Origin: an uncultured Kordia sp.
GTDB taxonomy: Bacteria; Bacteroidota; Bacteroidia; Flavobacteriales; Flavobacteriaceae
Assembly (NCBI RefSeq): GCF_947489565.1
Contig: NZ_CANLEA010000004.1
Span: 124,001-188,000 of the forward strand
Reading direction: 5' to 3'
DNA length: 64,000 bases
Shown here: positions 1 through 11,095 of the stretch, piece by piece
Layout of the letters: the number at the start of each line of letters is the position of its first letter
Numbering within the stretch: the first letter of the stretch is position 1
Position numbers and translations under genes: made by a program
Notes under the pieces: model-generated
Seen by the model: only the letters and a program-made list of their open reading frames with translations
The model's database searches: none
What the model was told of the DNA's origin: nothing

Positions 1-1611
1 TATTTTGATGAAGAACAAGGGTATTGGAAAGAAGAAGGTCAAGCTGTAAAATCTGGCGATTTCTATACTGCTGAAGTTACACACTTTACTTGGTGGAATT
101 GTGATGTTCCTTTTGACTCTATTGAATTTTGTTTCAATCTAGCTCCTAATGGCGCTACGCAAAGCACACCTTATTATGTAAATATAAATAGAGCTTCAAA
201 CAATCAATTAATATTTTCTGGGAATGTTTATTCAGGAGGATTTGAATGTGGATTAATTCCAATAAATGAAGAAATTACTGTTTCTATCTTTCAAGTCGCG
301 AGCTCTTGTTTCGGGCAACTCATAGATACACAAACGTTTAGTGGTTATGCTACCGACACTTCCACTGAAATCTCCTTTACTGAAGGATCAAATTTATCAA
401 CAACCAATATTACTGGAACTGCCAATAATTGTAATGGAAACCCAATTACCAACGGATATTTGTATGTCGATGAATACAATTCATTTTCTATCACAGATGG
501 AACTATTAATATTGGATTACAACATTGCGAATCGCAAACTGCGACACTTCAGTTATTTGACTTTGATGCAAATCAGTGGACAATTATAGATAATGTCCCA
601 CTTAATTCGCAAAACTTTGATCTAGGCACTATAAGTACGTGTGATGATTTTGGCGGTATTTTTAATGGAAACGTTACACTATTAAGTCAACAACAAGTCA
701 ATGAATTTGGTGCTTTTGGACTTACTGGAGTCAATGGGGACTTCATTATTGGAAATCCGAATGCCTTGACAGATATTGTAGATTTGACTCCTTTAGCTTC
801 TATTACAGAGATTACAGGCAGATTGGCAATTATAGGCAATGAAAACCTAACTAGCTTTCAAGGTTTACAAAATATTTCAAGTGTTGAAGGATATCAACTC
901 TTAATCAAAAATAATCCTGCGATAACATCGCTTGCAGGATTTACAAATCTGTTAAGTGTAACTAGTCTAACAATTGATGGAAATAATGGATTAACATCAT
1001 TAGCAGGCATTCATAATAACTTTTCTGTAGTATCAGAAGTACGAATTATGAACAATTCAAATTTAACTTCATTACAAGGTATAGATGCTTTAGGATTAAC
1101 TACTGAAAATGATTTACGAATTTCCAATAACGATGCTTTGATGTCTCTAGAAGGCGTTGAAAACATTACTCAACTTCGATTTTTAACGATAGAAGATAAC
1201 GACGCATTAAACTCAATGGCTGCTTTCGAAAGTTTAACACAAGTACTCGATTTATATCTTAATAATAATGACACGCTTGTTACTTTAGTAGGATTAGAAC
1301 AGCTCATGGAAGTTAGAAGCCTGATTATAATAAATCATGAAGCATTAGAAAACTTAAACGGACTTGACAATTTAGTAACATTATCTCCAGGTGGTTTCAA
1401 TTTTATAAACATTGGAGCATCACAATGGGAGAATTTTTGTGATGCTTACATTGATGGTCCTAATCCAAATTTGACTGATTTTTGTGCAATACAAACATTA
1501 ATAAATGCTGGTCAGTGGGATAATAATGGAGCCAATCAATGTGCAGTCATTGTAAACAACGAGTACAATCCTACATTGCAAGATTTTATGGACGGAAATT
1601 GCAGTCAATAA
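1..1611 (+). CDS. LRR-containing surface lipoprotein-like protein, 5' truncated by window edge
   Basis: Frame 1 is open from base 1 (YFDEEQGYWKEEGQAVK...) to the stop at 1611; aligns with the internal part of the 1696..3984 protein; repeated NLTSLxGLxN LRR units. Confidence 0.8.
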   Translation, partial: YFDEEQGYWKEEGQAVKSGDFYTAEVTHFTWWNCDVPFDSIEFCFNLAPNGATQSTPYYVNINRASNNQLIFSGNVYSGGFECGLIPINEEITVSIFQVASSCFGQLIDTQTFSGYATDTSTEISFTEGSNLSTTNITGTANNCNGNPITNGYLYVDEYNSFSITDGTINIGLQHCESQTATLQLFDFDANQWTIIDNVPLNSQNFDLGTISTCDDFGGIFNGNVTLLSQQQVNEFGAFGLTGVNGDFIIGNPNALTDIVDLTPLASITEITGRLAIIGNENLTSFQGLQNISSVEGYQLLIKNNPAITSLAGFTNLLSVTSLTIDGNNGLTSLAGIHNNFSVVSEVRIMNNSNLTSLQGIDALGLTTENDLRISNNDALMSLEGVENITQLRFLTIEDNDALNSMAAFESLTQVLDLYLNNNDTLVTLVGLEQLMEVRSLIIINHEALENLNGLDNLVTLSPGGFNFINIGASQWENFCDAYIDGPNPNLTDFCAIQTLINAGQWDNNGANQCAVIVNNEYNPTLQDFMDGNCSQ

Positions 1612-1695
1612 TATACTATAAAAGGAGTTTGGTTAGTTTTTAACGCAACCTTTTCAAGATTTATGTATCCATAATATATACCTTAGAAAACAACT

Positions 1696-3984
1696 ATGAA
1701 AAAACTAACCAAACTAATCTTTGCATTGATATGTATACTTTGCATACAAAATTGTAAAGATGACGACTTCAATACTACAGGAGATACTACTAGTTCAGAA
1801 ACAGAAGCTGTCAGGGATCAACAATTCAAAACAGAGAACTTCGGAAATGCCACTACTGCAAAATTCATTGGTTCCATTACCGATACATCTGGAAATAAAT
1901 TAGAAAACGTACAAATCATAATTGGAAATACAACAACGTTAACAAACAACAATGGACTTTTTATTTTAAATGATGTAGATGTGTTTGAAAATTTCGCGTA
2001 CATCAAAGCGCAAAAAGAAGGCTACATCAACGGTTCCAGAGTTGTATTACCAAAAACGGATGGTGTAAATATTATAAACATTGTACTTTTTCAAAAAGAT
2101 GTTGTTGCAACGGTTAATTCTGGAGAAACTTCGCAAGTATCCTTACCAAATGGTGCAGAAGTCAATTTTGGTGGCGATTTCACTACAGCAACTGGAGAAG
2201 CGTATACTGGTCCTGTAGACGTTGTTTTACACTATATAACTCCAAATTCAGAAGAAACATTTACACAAATGCCTGGAAGTTTATTTGCACAAACAGCTAC
2301 CAATGAAGCCAGCGCTTTAGAAACGTATGGAATGCTTTCTGTAAATCTTTTTTCTCCTGCTGGAGAAGCATTAAATATCAACAGTAATACTCCAGCAAGG
2401 ATTGAATTTCCAGTGGATGAAAGTCAAACCAATATTGCGCCAGAAACTATAAATCTATGGTATTTTGATGAAGAAAACGGATACTGGAAAGAAGAAGGGC
2501 AAGCCGTAAAAGAAGGAAACAAATATGTGGCAGAAGTAACACACTTTACATGGTGGAACTGCGATATTCCTTTTGATTCCATTGACTTTTGTTTTTCTAT
2601 AAATCCACTACATACAGACGCTACAATACCTTACTATGTAGTGATTACACGCGTGTCCAATAATCAGATAATCTATGCAGGAGATATATATGCTTACAAT
2701 GTAGAATGTGGCTTAGTGCCTAACAATGAAGAAATTTCAATAAACATTTACAGTAGTAGCGAAACCTGCAACACTGAACTAATACACTCTGAAACACTTG
2801 GTGGTTATACCACTGATACTACTGTTGATATTTCTTTTACTGAAGAAGTTACTTCTACATCCATAACTGGAATCGCTACAAATTGTGATGGTGATCCAAT
2901 TATTAATGGATATGTTTATATAGACAGCGCAAATACATTTAGTATTACCGATGGCACAATTGATATTGCATATTTAAATTGTTCCCCTGAAACAATTATT
3001 ATTCAAGTGTTAGATTTCGATACAGGAACATGGGCAATTATAAATAACGTTACCGTAAATGGCAATGCTGTGAATTTAGGAACCATAAGTACTTGTGATG
3101 ATACAGGTGGTACTTACAATGGAAATGTTGTCTTAGTAAGTCAAGAAGATGTAAATAACTTTGGCTTGTTTGGTTTTACAAGTATTGACGGTAATTTACT
3201 TATACGTGATTCCTTAGACGGATCTACAAATATTACAGATTTAACTCCTTTAGCAACCTTAGAAAATATATTTGGTGAATTGGATGTTGTATTCAACCCT
3301 TTGTTACAAAATCTAAATGGACTACATAATATAACAACGATTGATGGTTTTTCTGGCATCACTAATAATGAAAGTTTAACAAATTTAGATGGATTATCTA
3401 GCTTGACAAACGTTCGGAACTTAGTTATTGTAACCAATCCTGCCTTAACATCAATTACAGGATTGAGTAATTTAACAACTATTGATGTTGGCTTTTCTGT
3501 TGCCGAATGTAACTCATTAGTATCCTTAGCTGGTCTTGAAGGAATTACCAGTTTACGCTCATTAGAAGTTGATTATAATAATGGACTGACTTCAATCTCT
3601 GCATTACAAAACTTAACATCTTTAGAAAAATTATTTATTGAAGGTAATAACGCATTAACAAACCTAGTCGGATTAGAACAAATTACAGCATTAGAAATTA
3701 TCAGAATCGCTGATAATAATGGATTAATGAGTCTAAATGGATTGGAAAATCTTGTATATGTTGAACCCAATTCAATTTCTGCACAAATATATATTGGAGT
3801 AAGGTTCAATGGAGCAAATAGTCCTCCAGCTGCAGCTCCTAATCCTGATTTAACAGACCTTTGTGCATTACAAAACTTGTTTGTAAACGGTAATGGAACG
3901 GATCCAAATATTGAAATATTCATAGAAAATAACGCCTACAATCCCACTCCACAAGATATCATTAATGGCAATTGTAGTCAATAA
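1696..3984 (+). CDS. LRR-containing lipoprotein with carboxypeptidase-regulatory-like N-terminal domain
   Basis: Lipobox-like signal (ICILCIQNC), KFIGSITDTSGNKLENVQIIIGN motif, C-terminal LRRs; paralogue of the preceding CDS. Confidence 0.8.
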   Translation: MKKLTKLIFALICILCIQNCKDDDFNTTGDTTSSETEAVRDQQFKTENFGNATTAKFIGSITDTSGNKLENVQIIIGNTTTLTNNNGLFILNDVDVFENFAYIKAQKEGYINGSRVVLPKTDGVNIINIVLFQKDVVATVNSGETSQVSLPNGAEVNFGGDFTTATGEAYTGPVDVVLHYITPNSEETFTQMPGSLFAQTATNEASALETYGMLSVNLFSPAGEALNINSNTPARIEFPVDESQTNIAPETINLWYFDEENGYWKEEGQAVKEGNKYVAEVTHFTWWNCDIPFDSIDFCFSINPLHTDATIPYYVVITRVSNNQIIYAGDIYAYNVECGLVPNNEEISINIYSSSETCNTELIHSETLGGYTTDTTVDISFTEEVTSTSITGIATNCDGDPIINGYVYIDSANTFSITDGTIDIAYLNCSPETIIIQVLDFDTGTWAIINNVTVNGNAVNLGTISTCDDTGGTYNGNVVLVSQEDVNNFGLFGFTSIDGNLLIRDSLDGSTNITDLTPLATLENIFGELDVVFNPLLQNLNGLHNITTIDGFSGITNNESLTNLDGLSSLTNVRNLVIVTNPALTSITGLSNLTTIDVGFSVAECNSLVSLAGLEGITSLRSLEVDYNNGLTSISALQNLTSLEKLFIEGNNALTNLVGLEQITALEIIRIADNNGLMSLNGLENLVYVEPNSISAQIYIGVRFNGANSPPAAAPNPDLTDLCALQNLFVNGNGTDPNIEIFIENNAYNPTPQDIINGNCSQ

Positions 3985-4010
3985 ACTCAAAATATAATTT
4001 TATAAAAAAA

Positions 4011-4034
4011 GCCTTTCCGTACTTGTGGAAAGGC
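4011..4034. terminator. Bidirectional intrinsic terminator
   Basis: gcctttcc-gtacttgt-ggaaaggc flanked by A-run and T-run between convergent genes. Confidence 0.8.
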
Positions 4035-4054
4035 TTTTTATTTTAACAATTTCA

Positions 4055-5452
4055 CTACTGTGTAGATTGGGATAAATCATAATTATTTACTGCGGAAGAA
4101 ATCTCATAACCCAAACGCAATCCTTCGGTACAATCCATCCGAATATGAACACCTAATGGAATTCTTGAATACGCATTTTCTTCAGCCATATCTGTAAAAG
4201 TATCAAACGTTCTCGGTGTTCCATTAAACTCCGTTCTTCCTTCATGCGATCGATCTGTAAAATCGATAGTGTCTCCAAACTCATCAATAAAAACGCCTGC
4301 TGCAGCAGAAGCAAAAGTAGAATGTCCTGATGGATATCCTGGAAAAGAAGGATTTGGCCAAAAAATAAACGTGTACAAGTTGGTTTGAAAATCTGGATCG
4401 ATAAATTCTTGAATATACACACTAGGTCGCATCACCATATATTCATATTTATCTGCCCATGTAGAAACGGCAGCATCGTTCAATGAAAAGCCTAGTTTTA
4501 ATAATAATACTAACGAATTTTCAAAATCCAAATCATACTGAGCTATCAATTGATTAGCGATCGAAATTTGTCTTCCCGGCGGACTCATCATCAAGTTTTC
4601 TACATCATCTGACCAAAATTCTGCAATCCATAACTGCTCATTATTTGTACTTTTGGCAGTATTATTTACTGTATATACTTCTTGCATTTCTGCGTAAAAA
4701 TCACTCGTTGTATCTTCACTATATGATATTGGTGGCGGAATACTTGAGGTTTCATCAGCAGAAATCACAAAAGTTCGTACCGATGCCCAATATGGAAACC
4801 AAGCGCGTTCTTCATCGGCACTATAGGTCCAAAATCCTTCTCCTACTGGCGGTTCATACGAACTCGGTTGCGGATCTACTATTTGAGCTTCCGCTTCGGT
4901 ATCTGTCTGACTATACGCAATTGTACGTTGTGCCACGTAATTTCCCCATTCAATAGAATTTTGCACAACTTCATTTGTCAAATTTTGAGAAAGTGCTGTT
5001 TCTTTAGCATCCTGTAAAACAGCTATTTTACTATCTACATCAGCTTGTACATTATACATAAAATGATCCATTACGGTCGCATAACAAGCATTCAGTGCTA
5101 GATTTAGGTCAATATCATCTTCTCTCCTATTAAAATTGATATTAAACCCTTGAAGTCTATCGGTATTGGAAGTATAACCATCCATATTTGCGACTGCGGT
5201 TTCATACGCAGCCAAGTGAATATATGCCAATGCTCTTGAAGTTGCATTTGGTCGCATCCCAGAAGCATATCGATCCAACTCTAGCCATAAATCATTCCAT
5301 TCGGTAATGGTTTGTGTTGTAATATCCGTTACAATTATTGGGTTTTCTGAAGAAGTATCCGTGATGATGTCATCTGCATCATTGGCGCATGAATTTAAAA
5401 ATACAAAAGGCAATGCTAAAAGCAGTACAATTCTAAAATTTACTGTTTCCAT
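4055..5452 (-). CDS. Vanadium-dependent haloperoxidase / PAP2-like lipoprotein
   Basis: PSFPGYPSGHSTFASAAAG and lipoprotein signal FLNSCAND. Confidence 0.8.
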   Translation of the reverse strand: METVNFRIVLLLALPFVFLNSCANDADDIITDTSSENPIIVTDITTQTITEWNDLWLELDRYASGMRPNATSRALAYIHLAAYETAVANMDGYTSNTDRLQGFNINFNRREDDIDLNLALNACYATVMDHFMYNVQADVDSKIAVLQDAKETALSQNLTNEVVQNSIEWGNYVAQRTIAYSQTDTEAEAQIVDPQPSSYEPPVGEGFWTYSADEERAWFPYWASVRTFVISADETSSIPPPISYSEDTTSDFYAEMQEVYTVNNTAKSTNNEQLWIAEFWSDDVENLMMSPPGRQISIANQLIAQYDLDFENSLVLLLKLGFSLNDAAVSTWADKYEYMVMRPSVYIQEFIDPDFQTNLYTFIFWPNPSFPGYPSGHSTFASAAAGVFIDEFGDTIDFTDRSHEGRTEFNGTPRTFDTFTDMAEENAYSRIPLGVHIRMDCTEGLRLGYEISSAVNNYDLSQSTQ

Positions 5453-5773
5453 AGTTAGGTGTGAATTTAATTAAACAAAAAGCATCACTTCAATGTTTCG
5501 TTGAAGTACTTGCCTTTTCAAACACATATTCGGCCGCTATAAAATGTTGAAAAGAGTAGAATTCTAGTCCATAGTTATATTTTTTGGAGTTTGTTTTTAT
5601 AGTACACCAATCGTATGGGTTACTTTGTATTTAGTGACTGAAAAAAAATAAAACTTGTGCAAAAGACTTGTTTTAACAAAATAATAACAAAATCTGGAGT
5701 CATAATAAGAGATCTTTCAATTTTTGAAAAAGAAAACAAACTACTAATAATCAATATTTTAAAAACAAAAAAA

Positions 5774-5796
5774 AGCTTTCTATATGTTAGAAAGCT
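5774..5796. terminator. Intrinsic terminator
   Basis: agctttct...agaaagct with flanking A/T runs. Confidence 0.7.
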
Positions 5797-5825
5797 TTTT
5801 GTATTTATTTTTTATCAATTGATCC

Positions 5826-7202
5826 TTAGTGCGAAAGATCAAAATTATTGACCGCATCCGAAATTTCATATCCTAAGCGCAATCCTTCACTACAATCTAT
5901 TCGCAAATGAACTCCTAAAGGCAAACGTGAAAATGCATTTTCTGCTGCCATATCGGAGAATGTTGCATAGGTTCTTGGATCGCCACGAAACTCAGTTCTT
6001 CCTTCATGTGAACGATCAGTAAAGTTGGTATTGTCTCCAAAATGGTGAATAAAAATTCCCGCTGCAGCGGAAGCAAACGTCGAATGTCCAGATGGATAAC
6101 TCGGAAATGTTGGATTTGGCCAAGAAATGAACGGAAACAAATTCGTTTGAAAATCTGGATCAATAAACTCCTGAATGTACACACTTGGACGCATTACCAT
6201 ATATTCATACTTATCTGCCCATGTAGAAACGGCAGCATCATTCAATGAAAAACCTAATTTTAATAAGATAATCAATGCTGTTTCATGATCTACATTGTAT
6301 TGCGTAATCAGTTGATTGGCAATAGAAATTTGTCTTCCTGGCGGACTCATCATCAAATTTTCTACATCATTAGACCAAAATTCAGCAATCCACAATCCTT
6401 CTGTGTCAGTTGTTCGTGCAGCTTCACTTGCATCATATACTTCTTCCATAGCAGTGTAATAAGCACTTGAAGTATCTTCACTGTAGACCAAAGCTGGCGG
6501 AATTGTAGACGTTTCTTCGGTAGAAATTACAAACGTACGTACAGAAGACCAATATGGAAACAATCCGCGTTCAGCTTCATCACTATATGTCCAAAATCCT
6601 TCACCAACTGGCGGTTCGTATGAAGTTGGTTGCGGACTTAAAATTTGCGTTTCCGCTTCCGTATCTGTCAAACTATATGCAATAATTTGTTGTGCTACAT
6701 AATTTCCCCATTCTTGAGAATTTAAAACCACATCTGCGCTAATTCCTTGGGTTAGGTCTGTTTCTTTTTGCTGGCGCAGAATTGCAATCTTTGCATCAAT
6801 ATCTGGTCGCACATTATACATAAAATGATCCATCGCGGTTGCATAACAAGCATTTAAAGCAATGGCTACATTTACATTCGGTTGTCTTTGCGAAAAATCA
6901 ATTTCAAGTTCTGCATATCGATCTTTATTAGACGTATAACTAATCATATCTTCCACACAAACCTCAAAAGCTGCCAAATGAATATAGGCTAATGCACGTG
7001 TAGATGCATTGGGTCGCATGCCCGTTGCATATCTATCTAATTCGCACCAAAGTTGATTCCAATCAAGAATTACTTGTGTAATTTCATTCGTAACCACTGG
7101 CGTTGTCGGTACTATAGTATCATCCAATTGTTCATTAGAACAGGAAGTTGATATCATAGTAATAGTAAGCACTATAAGCAGCGCTCGTAAATAAAATCTC
7201 AT
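5826..7202 (-). CDS. Vanadium-dependent haloperoxidase / PAP2-like lipoprotein, paralogue of the neighbouring gene
   Basis: PTFPSYPSGHSTFASAAAG; near full-length similarity to 4055..5452. Confidence 0.8.
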   Translation of the reverse strand: MRFYLRALLIVLTITMISTSCSNEQLDDTIVPTTPVVTNEITQVILDWNQLWCELDRYATGMRPNASTRALAYIHLAAFEVCVEDMISYTSNKDRYAELEIDFSQRQPNVNVAIALNACYATAMDHFMYNVRPDIDAKIAILRQQKETDLTQGISADVVLNSQEWGNYVAQQIIAYSLTDTEAETQILSPQPTSYEPPVGEGFWTYSDEAERGLFPYWSSVRTFVISTEETSTIPPALVYSEDTSSAYYTAMEEVYDASEAARTTDTEGLWIAEFWSNDVENLMMSPPGRQISIANQLITQYNVDHETALIILLKLGFSLNDAAVSTWADKYEYMVMRPSVYIQEFIDPDFQTNLFPFISWPNPTFPSYPSGHSTFASAAAGIFIHHFGDNTNFTDRSHEGRTEFRGDPRTYATFSDMAAENAFSRLPLGVHLRIDCSEGLRLGYEISDAVNNFDLSH

Positions 7203-7303
7203 GTTGTTAGGTTGTTGTTTTAAGACTATGAAATTAATTCATTTTTAACAACTACACACAAAAAACACGGAGAATTGTACCAGAAATACGCTGTATAAAA
7301 AAA

Positions 7304-7324
7304 GCCTTTCCGTTTTGGAAAGGC
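7304..7324. terminator. Intrinsic terminator
   Basis: gcctttcc gtttt ggaaaggc. Confidence 0.7.
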
Positions 7325-7350
7325 AATTTTGTATGTAAAAGAGTCTCAAA

Positions 7351-8193
7351 TTACTTTGACCACTCTTTGATAGATTCTTTGTTCATCTTTACATAATCTT
7401 TGTTTCCAGCTTTTTCAGCCAATGCCAATGATTCTTTAGCAATTTTAACTGCATCTGCTTTTTTACCCATTTTAGCATAGATTAAAGATTGTTGTCTTAA
7501 GTACCAAAATCTTGGTTGATCTTTTGTCATTTCGATCGCTTTGTCAATCCACATCTTAGACTTGTCCATGTCTTTTCCTTCTTCTAGGTAATATCTAGCT
7601 GCAGAAAAATAATCTCCTGCTCCAGGTCCAGCCATCATTTTTTCAATGCTTGCAGTTGCTTTTTTATCTGTTGGCACTACAAAAGGAACAACAACTAATG
7701 TTTTCTCCCACATGAAAACAAGGTCAGCACCATTGTTCTTAAGGTTTGCGATATCAATTGTAAATGATTCCGTATTGTAAGGCATTGTGTTTACAGGAGC
7801 AACCGCTTTCGCTACTACTTTAGCATCGTCCCAATTTCTTGGAGTTCCCCAATTGTTAGTATCATTATATATTACAACTTCCCAAGTTTTTGCTCCAGGT
7901 GTTGTAAAAATAGCGTACGATCCTGCTTTTACAGAAGTTCCTCCAATAGTAACATCGTCACTAAATGTAATTTTCGTATTTGCATTGGCTCCAGTTCTCC
8001 ACATTTGTCCGTGAGGAACTAAGTTTCCAAATATTTTTCTTCCTCTCATTGCTGGTCTAGAGTATTCTAAAGTTACTTCAGTTAATCCAACAGTTTGCGT
8101 CAATTTTGCGCTTGGGCTAGGTTGAGGCGTTTCTATTTGTGCTTGAACACTAATTCCTGCTGCTAAGAAACATGCCAAAAGTAGTTTTTTCAT
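7351..8193 (-). CDS. DUF2911 domain-containing secreted protein
   Basis: Signal peptide; PSPSAKLTQTVGLTEVTLEYSRPAMRGRKIFGNLVPHGQMWRTGANA. Confidence 0.85.
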   Translation of the reverse strand: MKKLLLACFLAAGISVQAQIETPQPSPSAKLTQTVGLTEVTLEYSRPAMRGRKIFGNLVPHGQMWRTGANANTKITFSDDVTIGGTSVKAGSYAIFTTPGAKTWEVVIYNDTNNWGTPRNWDDAKVVAKAVAPVNTMPYNTESFTIDIANLKNNGADLVFMWEKTLVVVPFVVPTDKKATASIEKMMAGPGAGDYFSAARYYLEEGKDMDKSKMWIDKAIEMTKDQPRFWYLRQQSLIYAKMGKKADAVKIAKESLALAEKAGNKDYVKMNKESIKEWSK

Positions 8194-8315
8194 CTGTATT
8201 GTTATTTTAGAGTTTTTATATTTCGACGAATTTACGCAGAAACCTTACGAGTAAATGTTAACAAATACTTAAAATAAGAAATAGTATTTTTGATTTTTAT
8301 AAAAAAACGCCAAAC

Positions 8316-8975
8316 ATGAAAAATTATATTGCGGAATTTTTAGGGACATTTGCCATGGTTTTTTGCGGAACCGCAGCGATGGTTGTCAATGATATTACTG
8401 GAGAAATTACGCATCCTGGCGTTGCTATTACTTGGGGATTGATTGTCATGGGAATGATTTATGCATTTGGAGAGATTTCTGGTGCACATTTTAATCCAGC
8501 CGTGACGATTGCCTTTTCGTATGCTAAAAAATTTCCTTGGAAAGAAGTTCCAAAATATATTTTATCACAGTGTTTGGGCGCTATTTGTGCTAGTTTACTT
8601 GTATATATGTTTTGGCCTGGCAACGAAACACTCGGTGCCACAATACCTTCCATAGTGCCATGGAAAGCACTGATTTTAGAATTTTTACTCACCTTTTTCT
8701 TAATGGTTACCATTATTAATGTATCTACGGGAAGCAAAGAAACAGGAACTATGGCAGGAATTGCTATTGGTGGAATCGTGCTTTTAGAAGCTATGTTTGC
8801 AGGTCCAATGACCAAAGCTTCTATGAATCCTGCGCGTTCTTTAGGTCCTGCATTAGTCTCTGGACAGCTTACACATTTATGGTTATACATTGTTGCGCCA
8901 ATTTTAGGAGCGTTGGCAGCTGTCGTAAGTTGCAAGCTTGTAAAAGCTGAAAACTGCTGTGATTCTGACTGTTAG
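8316..8975 (+). CDS. MIP-family aquaporin/glycerol channel
   Basis: Two NPA-type motifs: HFNPAVT and SMNPARSLGPAL. Confidence 0.9.
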   Translation: MKNYIAEFLGTFAMVFCGTAAMVVNDITGEITHPGVAITWGLIVMGMIYAFGEISGAHFNPAVTIAFSYAKKFPWKEVPKYILSQCLGAICASLLVYMFWPGNETLGATIPSIVPWKALILEFLLTFFLMVTIINVSTGSKETGTMAGIAIGGIVLLEAMFAGPMTKASMNPARSLGPALVSGQLTHLWLYIVAPILGALAAVVSCKLVKAENCCDSDC

Positions 8976-9125
8976 CCACAAAAAACATTTCATTTCTTAT
9001 CCATATTTAAATTTCTTAATATCCTTTTTAAGAAAACTTTAACAATGCTTTCATTTTTTTTGTTCAACTAATTCAAAAATAAGTTAAACAGTATTTGTAT
9101 TTTTATACTGTTTAAATAATACACC

Positions 9126-9785
9126 ATGGCAAAGAAAAAAAATATTACACCTCTTTTTATTATTTCCGCTTACATGGACTCTATTTTAGAACATGGAGCG
9201 CCACCTAAAAATGTATATTCTTTTGCGAAAGACAATAATTTTGACGAAGCAAAGTTTTACGAATTTTTCAGTTCTTTTAAAGCATTAGAAGAAAACATCT
9301 TTACAACATTTGGCACAAATACTATTGAAGTTTTAGCGCATAGTGAAGAGTTTGCAACTTTTGATGCACGCAACAAATTATTAAGCTTCTACTATACCTT
9401 TTTTGAGCAAGTAACTGCCAATAGAAGTTATGTAGTACATAGTTTGACTGCTAGCAAAAATCAGCTTCAATCTCTGAAATTGTTAAAAGGCTTGAAAACA
9501 GTATTTACTGATTTTGTAGAGAACTTAGATTTGAAAACTCTTGATTTAAATCAGGAACGTATAGAAAAGTTTCAAAACAGAGCGATCAATGAAACGGCTT
9601 GGATTCAATTTTTAATGACCATGAAATTTTGGTTAGATGATACCTCGCCAAGTTTTGATAAAACAGATCAATACATTGAAAAGTCTGTGAACGCAAGTTT
9701 CGATTTAATTGACAATACACCATTAAAAAGTATTATAGATTTTGGGAAATTCATCCTAAAAGAAAAATTAGACATTAGAGCTTAA
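9126..9785 (+). CDS. TetR-family-like regulator
   Basis: N-terminal HTH-like region and helical ligand domain; first gene of the operon. Confidence 0.6.
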   Translation: MAKKKNITPLFIISAYMDSILEHGAPPKNVYSFAKDNNFDEAKFYEFFSSFKALEENIFTTFGTNTIEVLAHSEEFATFDARNKLLSFYYTFFEQVTANRSYVVHSLTASKNQLQSLKLLKGLKTVFTDFVENLDLKTLDLNQERIEKFQNRAINETAWIQFLMTMKFWLDDTSPSFDKTDQYIEKSVNASFDLIDNTPLKSIIDFGKFILKEKLDIRA

Positions 9786-11095
9786 TGAAAACAATCGATA
9801 AAATTCCAATCACCAAAATCCAACGCGCAGGTAAAATTGTAACTACAGGTGCAAAAGTTGGCGTGAATTATTTAAAATATTATGGTGATAAGCTCATAAA
9901 TTCTGAAGAAAAAGCAAAAGAACGATTGAACGAATCGAATGCAGAAGATATTTATGACGGCTTAAAAAAGTTAAAAGGAAGCGCTTTAAAAGTAGCGCAA
10001 ATGTTGAGTATGGAAAAGAATATTTTACCACGTGCGTATGTGGAAAAATTTTCATTATCACAATTTTCAGTACCACCATTATCGCCTCCTTTAGTCATAA
10101 AAACATTTAAAAAATATTTTGGCAAACATCCAAATGAAATCTTTGACACATTCAATTCCACTTCTGTAAATGCCGCTAGTATAGGACAAGTACACGTTGC
10201 CGAAAAAGACGGGAAAAAACTTGCTGTGAAAATCCAATATCCTGGCGTTGCGAAAAGCATCTCCACTGACTTGGCACTTGTAAAACCTATCGCGATTCGA
10301 ATGTTTAACATTACCGGAAAAGGTTCTGATAAATATTTTAAAGAAGTGGAAGAGAAATTGATTGAAGAAACGGATTATTTACTTGAAATTAAACAAAGTA
10401 AAGATGTTTCGGAAGCTTGTAAACATTTGCCAAATTTACTTTTTCCCAAATACTATGATTCGCTCTCTTCGGAGCGAATCATAACGATGGATTGGATGAC
10501 AGGCGAGCATTTATCTGAGTTTACCGCTAGAAATACCGATCAAGAGATAGCCAATTTACTTGGACAAACTCTTTGGGATTTTTATATGTTTCAAATTCAT
10601 GAATATCGCAAAGTACATGCAGATCCGCATCCTGGGAATTTCTTAGTCTCTAAAGATCATGAATTGATTGCTTTGGATTTTGGTTGTATGAAAGCCATTC
10701 CAGAAGATTTCTACGTTCCTTATTTTGAGTTAGCAGATCAGAAAACGATCAATGATCCAGCATTGTTTACGAAGAAATTATACGAATTAGAAATTCTTCG
10801 CGAAGATGACTCTAAGGAAGAATTGGAATTCTTTACAGAGATGTTTCACGAGTTGCTAGGATTGTTTACAACTCCTTTTAACACCGAAGTTTTTGACTTT
10901 TCGGATGAAGAGTTTTTCGGAAAAATTGCAGATATCGGTGAACGTTATGCAAAAAATACACAATTACGCAGTATGAATGGAAATAGAGGTTCTAAACATT
11001 TTATTTATATGAATAGAACGTTTTTTGGACTCTATAATTTATTACATGACTTGAAAGCAGAAAATGTAATCATTAATAATTTTAAAAATCTATAA
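9785..11095 (+). CDS. AarF/ABC1/UbiB-family kinase-like protein
   Basis: NAASIGQVHVAEKDGKKLAVKIQYPGV, HADPHPGNFL, ALDFG. Confidence 0.9.
   Translation: MKTIDKIPITKIQRAGKIVTTGAKVGVNYLKYYGDKLINSEEKAKERLNESNAEDIYDGLKKLKGSALKVAQMLSMEKNILPRAYVEKFSLSQFSVPPLSPPLVIKTFKKYFGKHPNEIFDTFNSTSVNAASIGQVHVAEKDGKKLAVKIQYPGVAKSISTDLALVKPIAIRMFNITGKGSDKYFKEVEEKLIEETDYLLEIKQSKDVSEACKHLPNLLFPKYYDSLSSERIITMDWMTGEHLSEFTARNTDQEIANLLGQTLWDFYMFQIHEYRKVHADPHPGNFLVSKDHELIALDFGCMKAIPEDFYVPYFELADQKTINDPALFTKKLYELEILREDDSKEELEFFTEMFHELLGLFTTPFNTEVFDFSDEEFFGKIADIGERYAKNTQLRSMNGNRGSKHFIYMNRTFFGLYNLLHDLKAENVIINNFKNL

Noticed and set aside
781-1400. Short-period repeats that could look like a CRISPR or satellite array
   Set aside because: Repeats are degenerate, in-frame LRR codons; no conserved repeat/spacer structure. 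No CRISPR array was seen in the window
3141-3923. Minus-strand ORFs opposite the LRR lipoprotein
   Set aside because: Shadow ORFs created by the repetitive LRR coding sequence
8459-8935. 158-aa minus-strand ORF opposite the aquaporin gene
   Set aside because: Antisense shadow of a strongly supported MIP gene; no recognisable family
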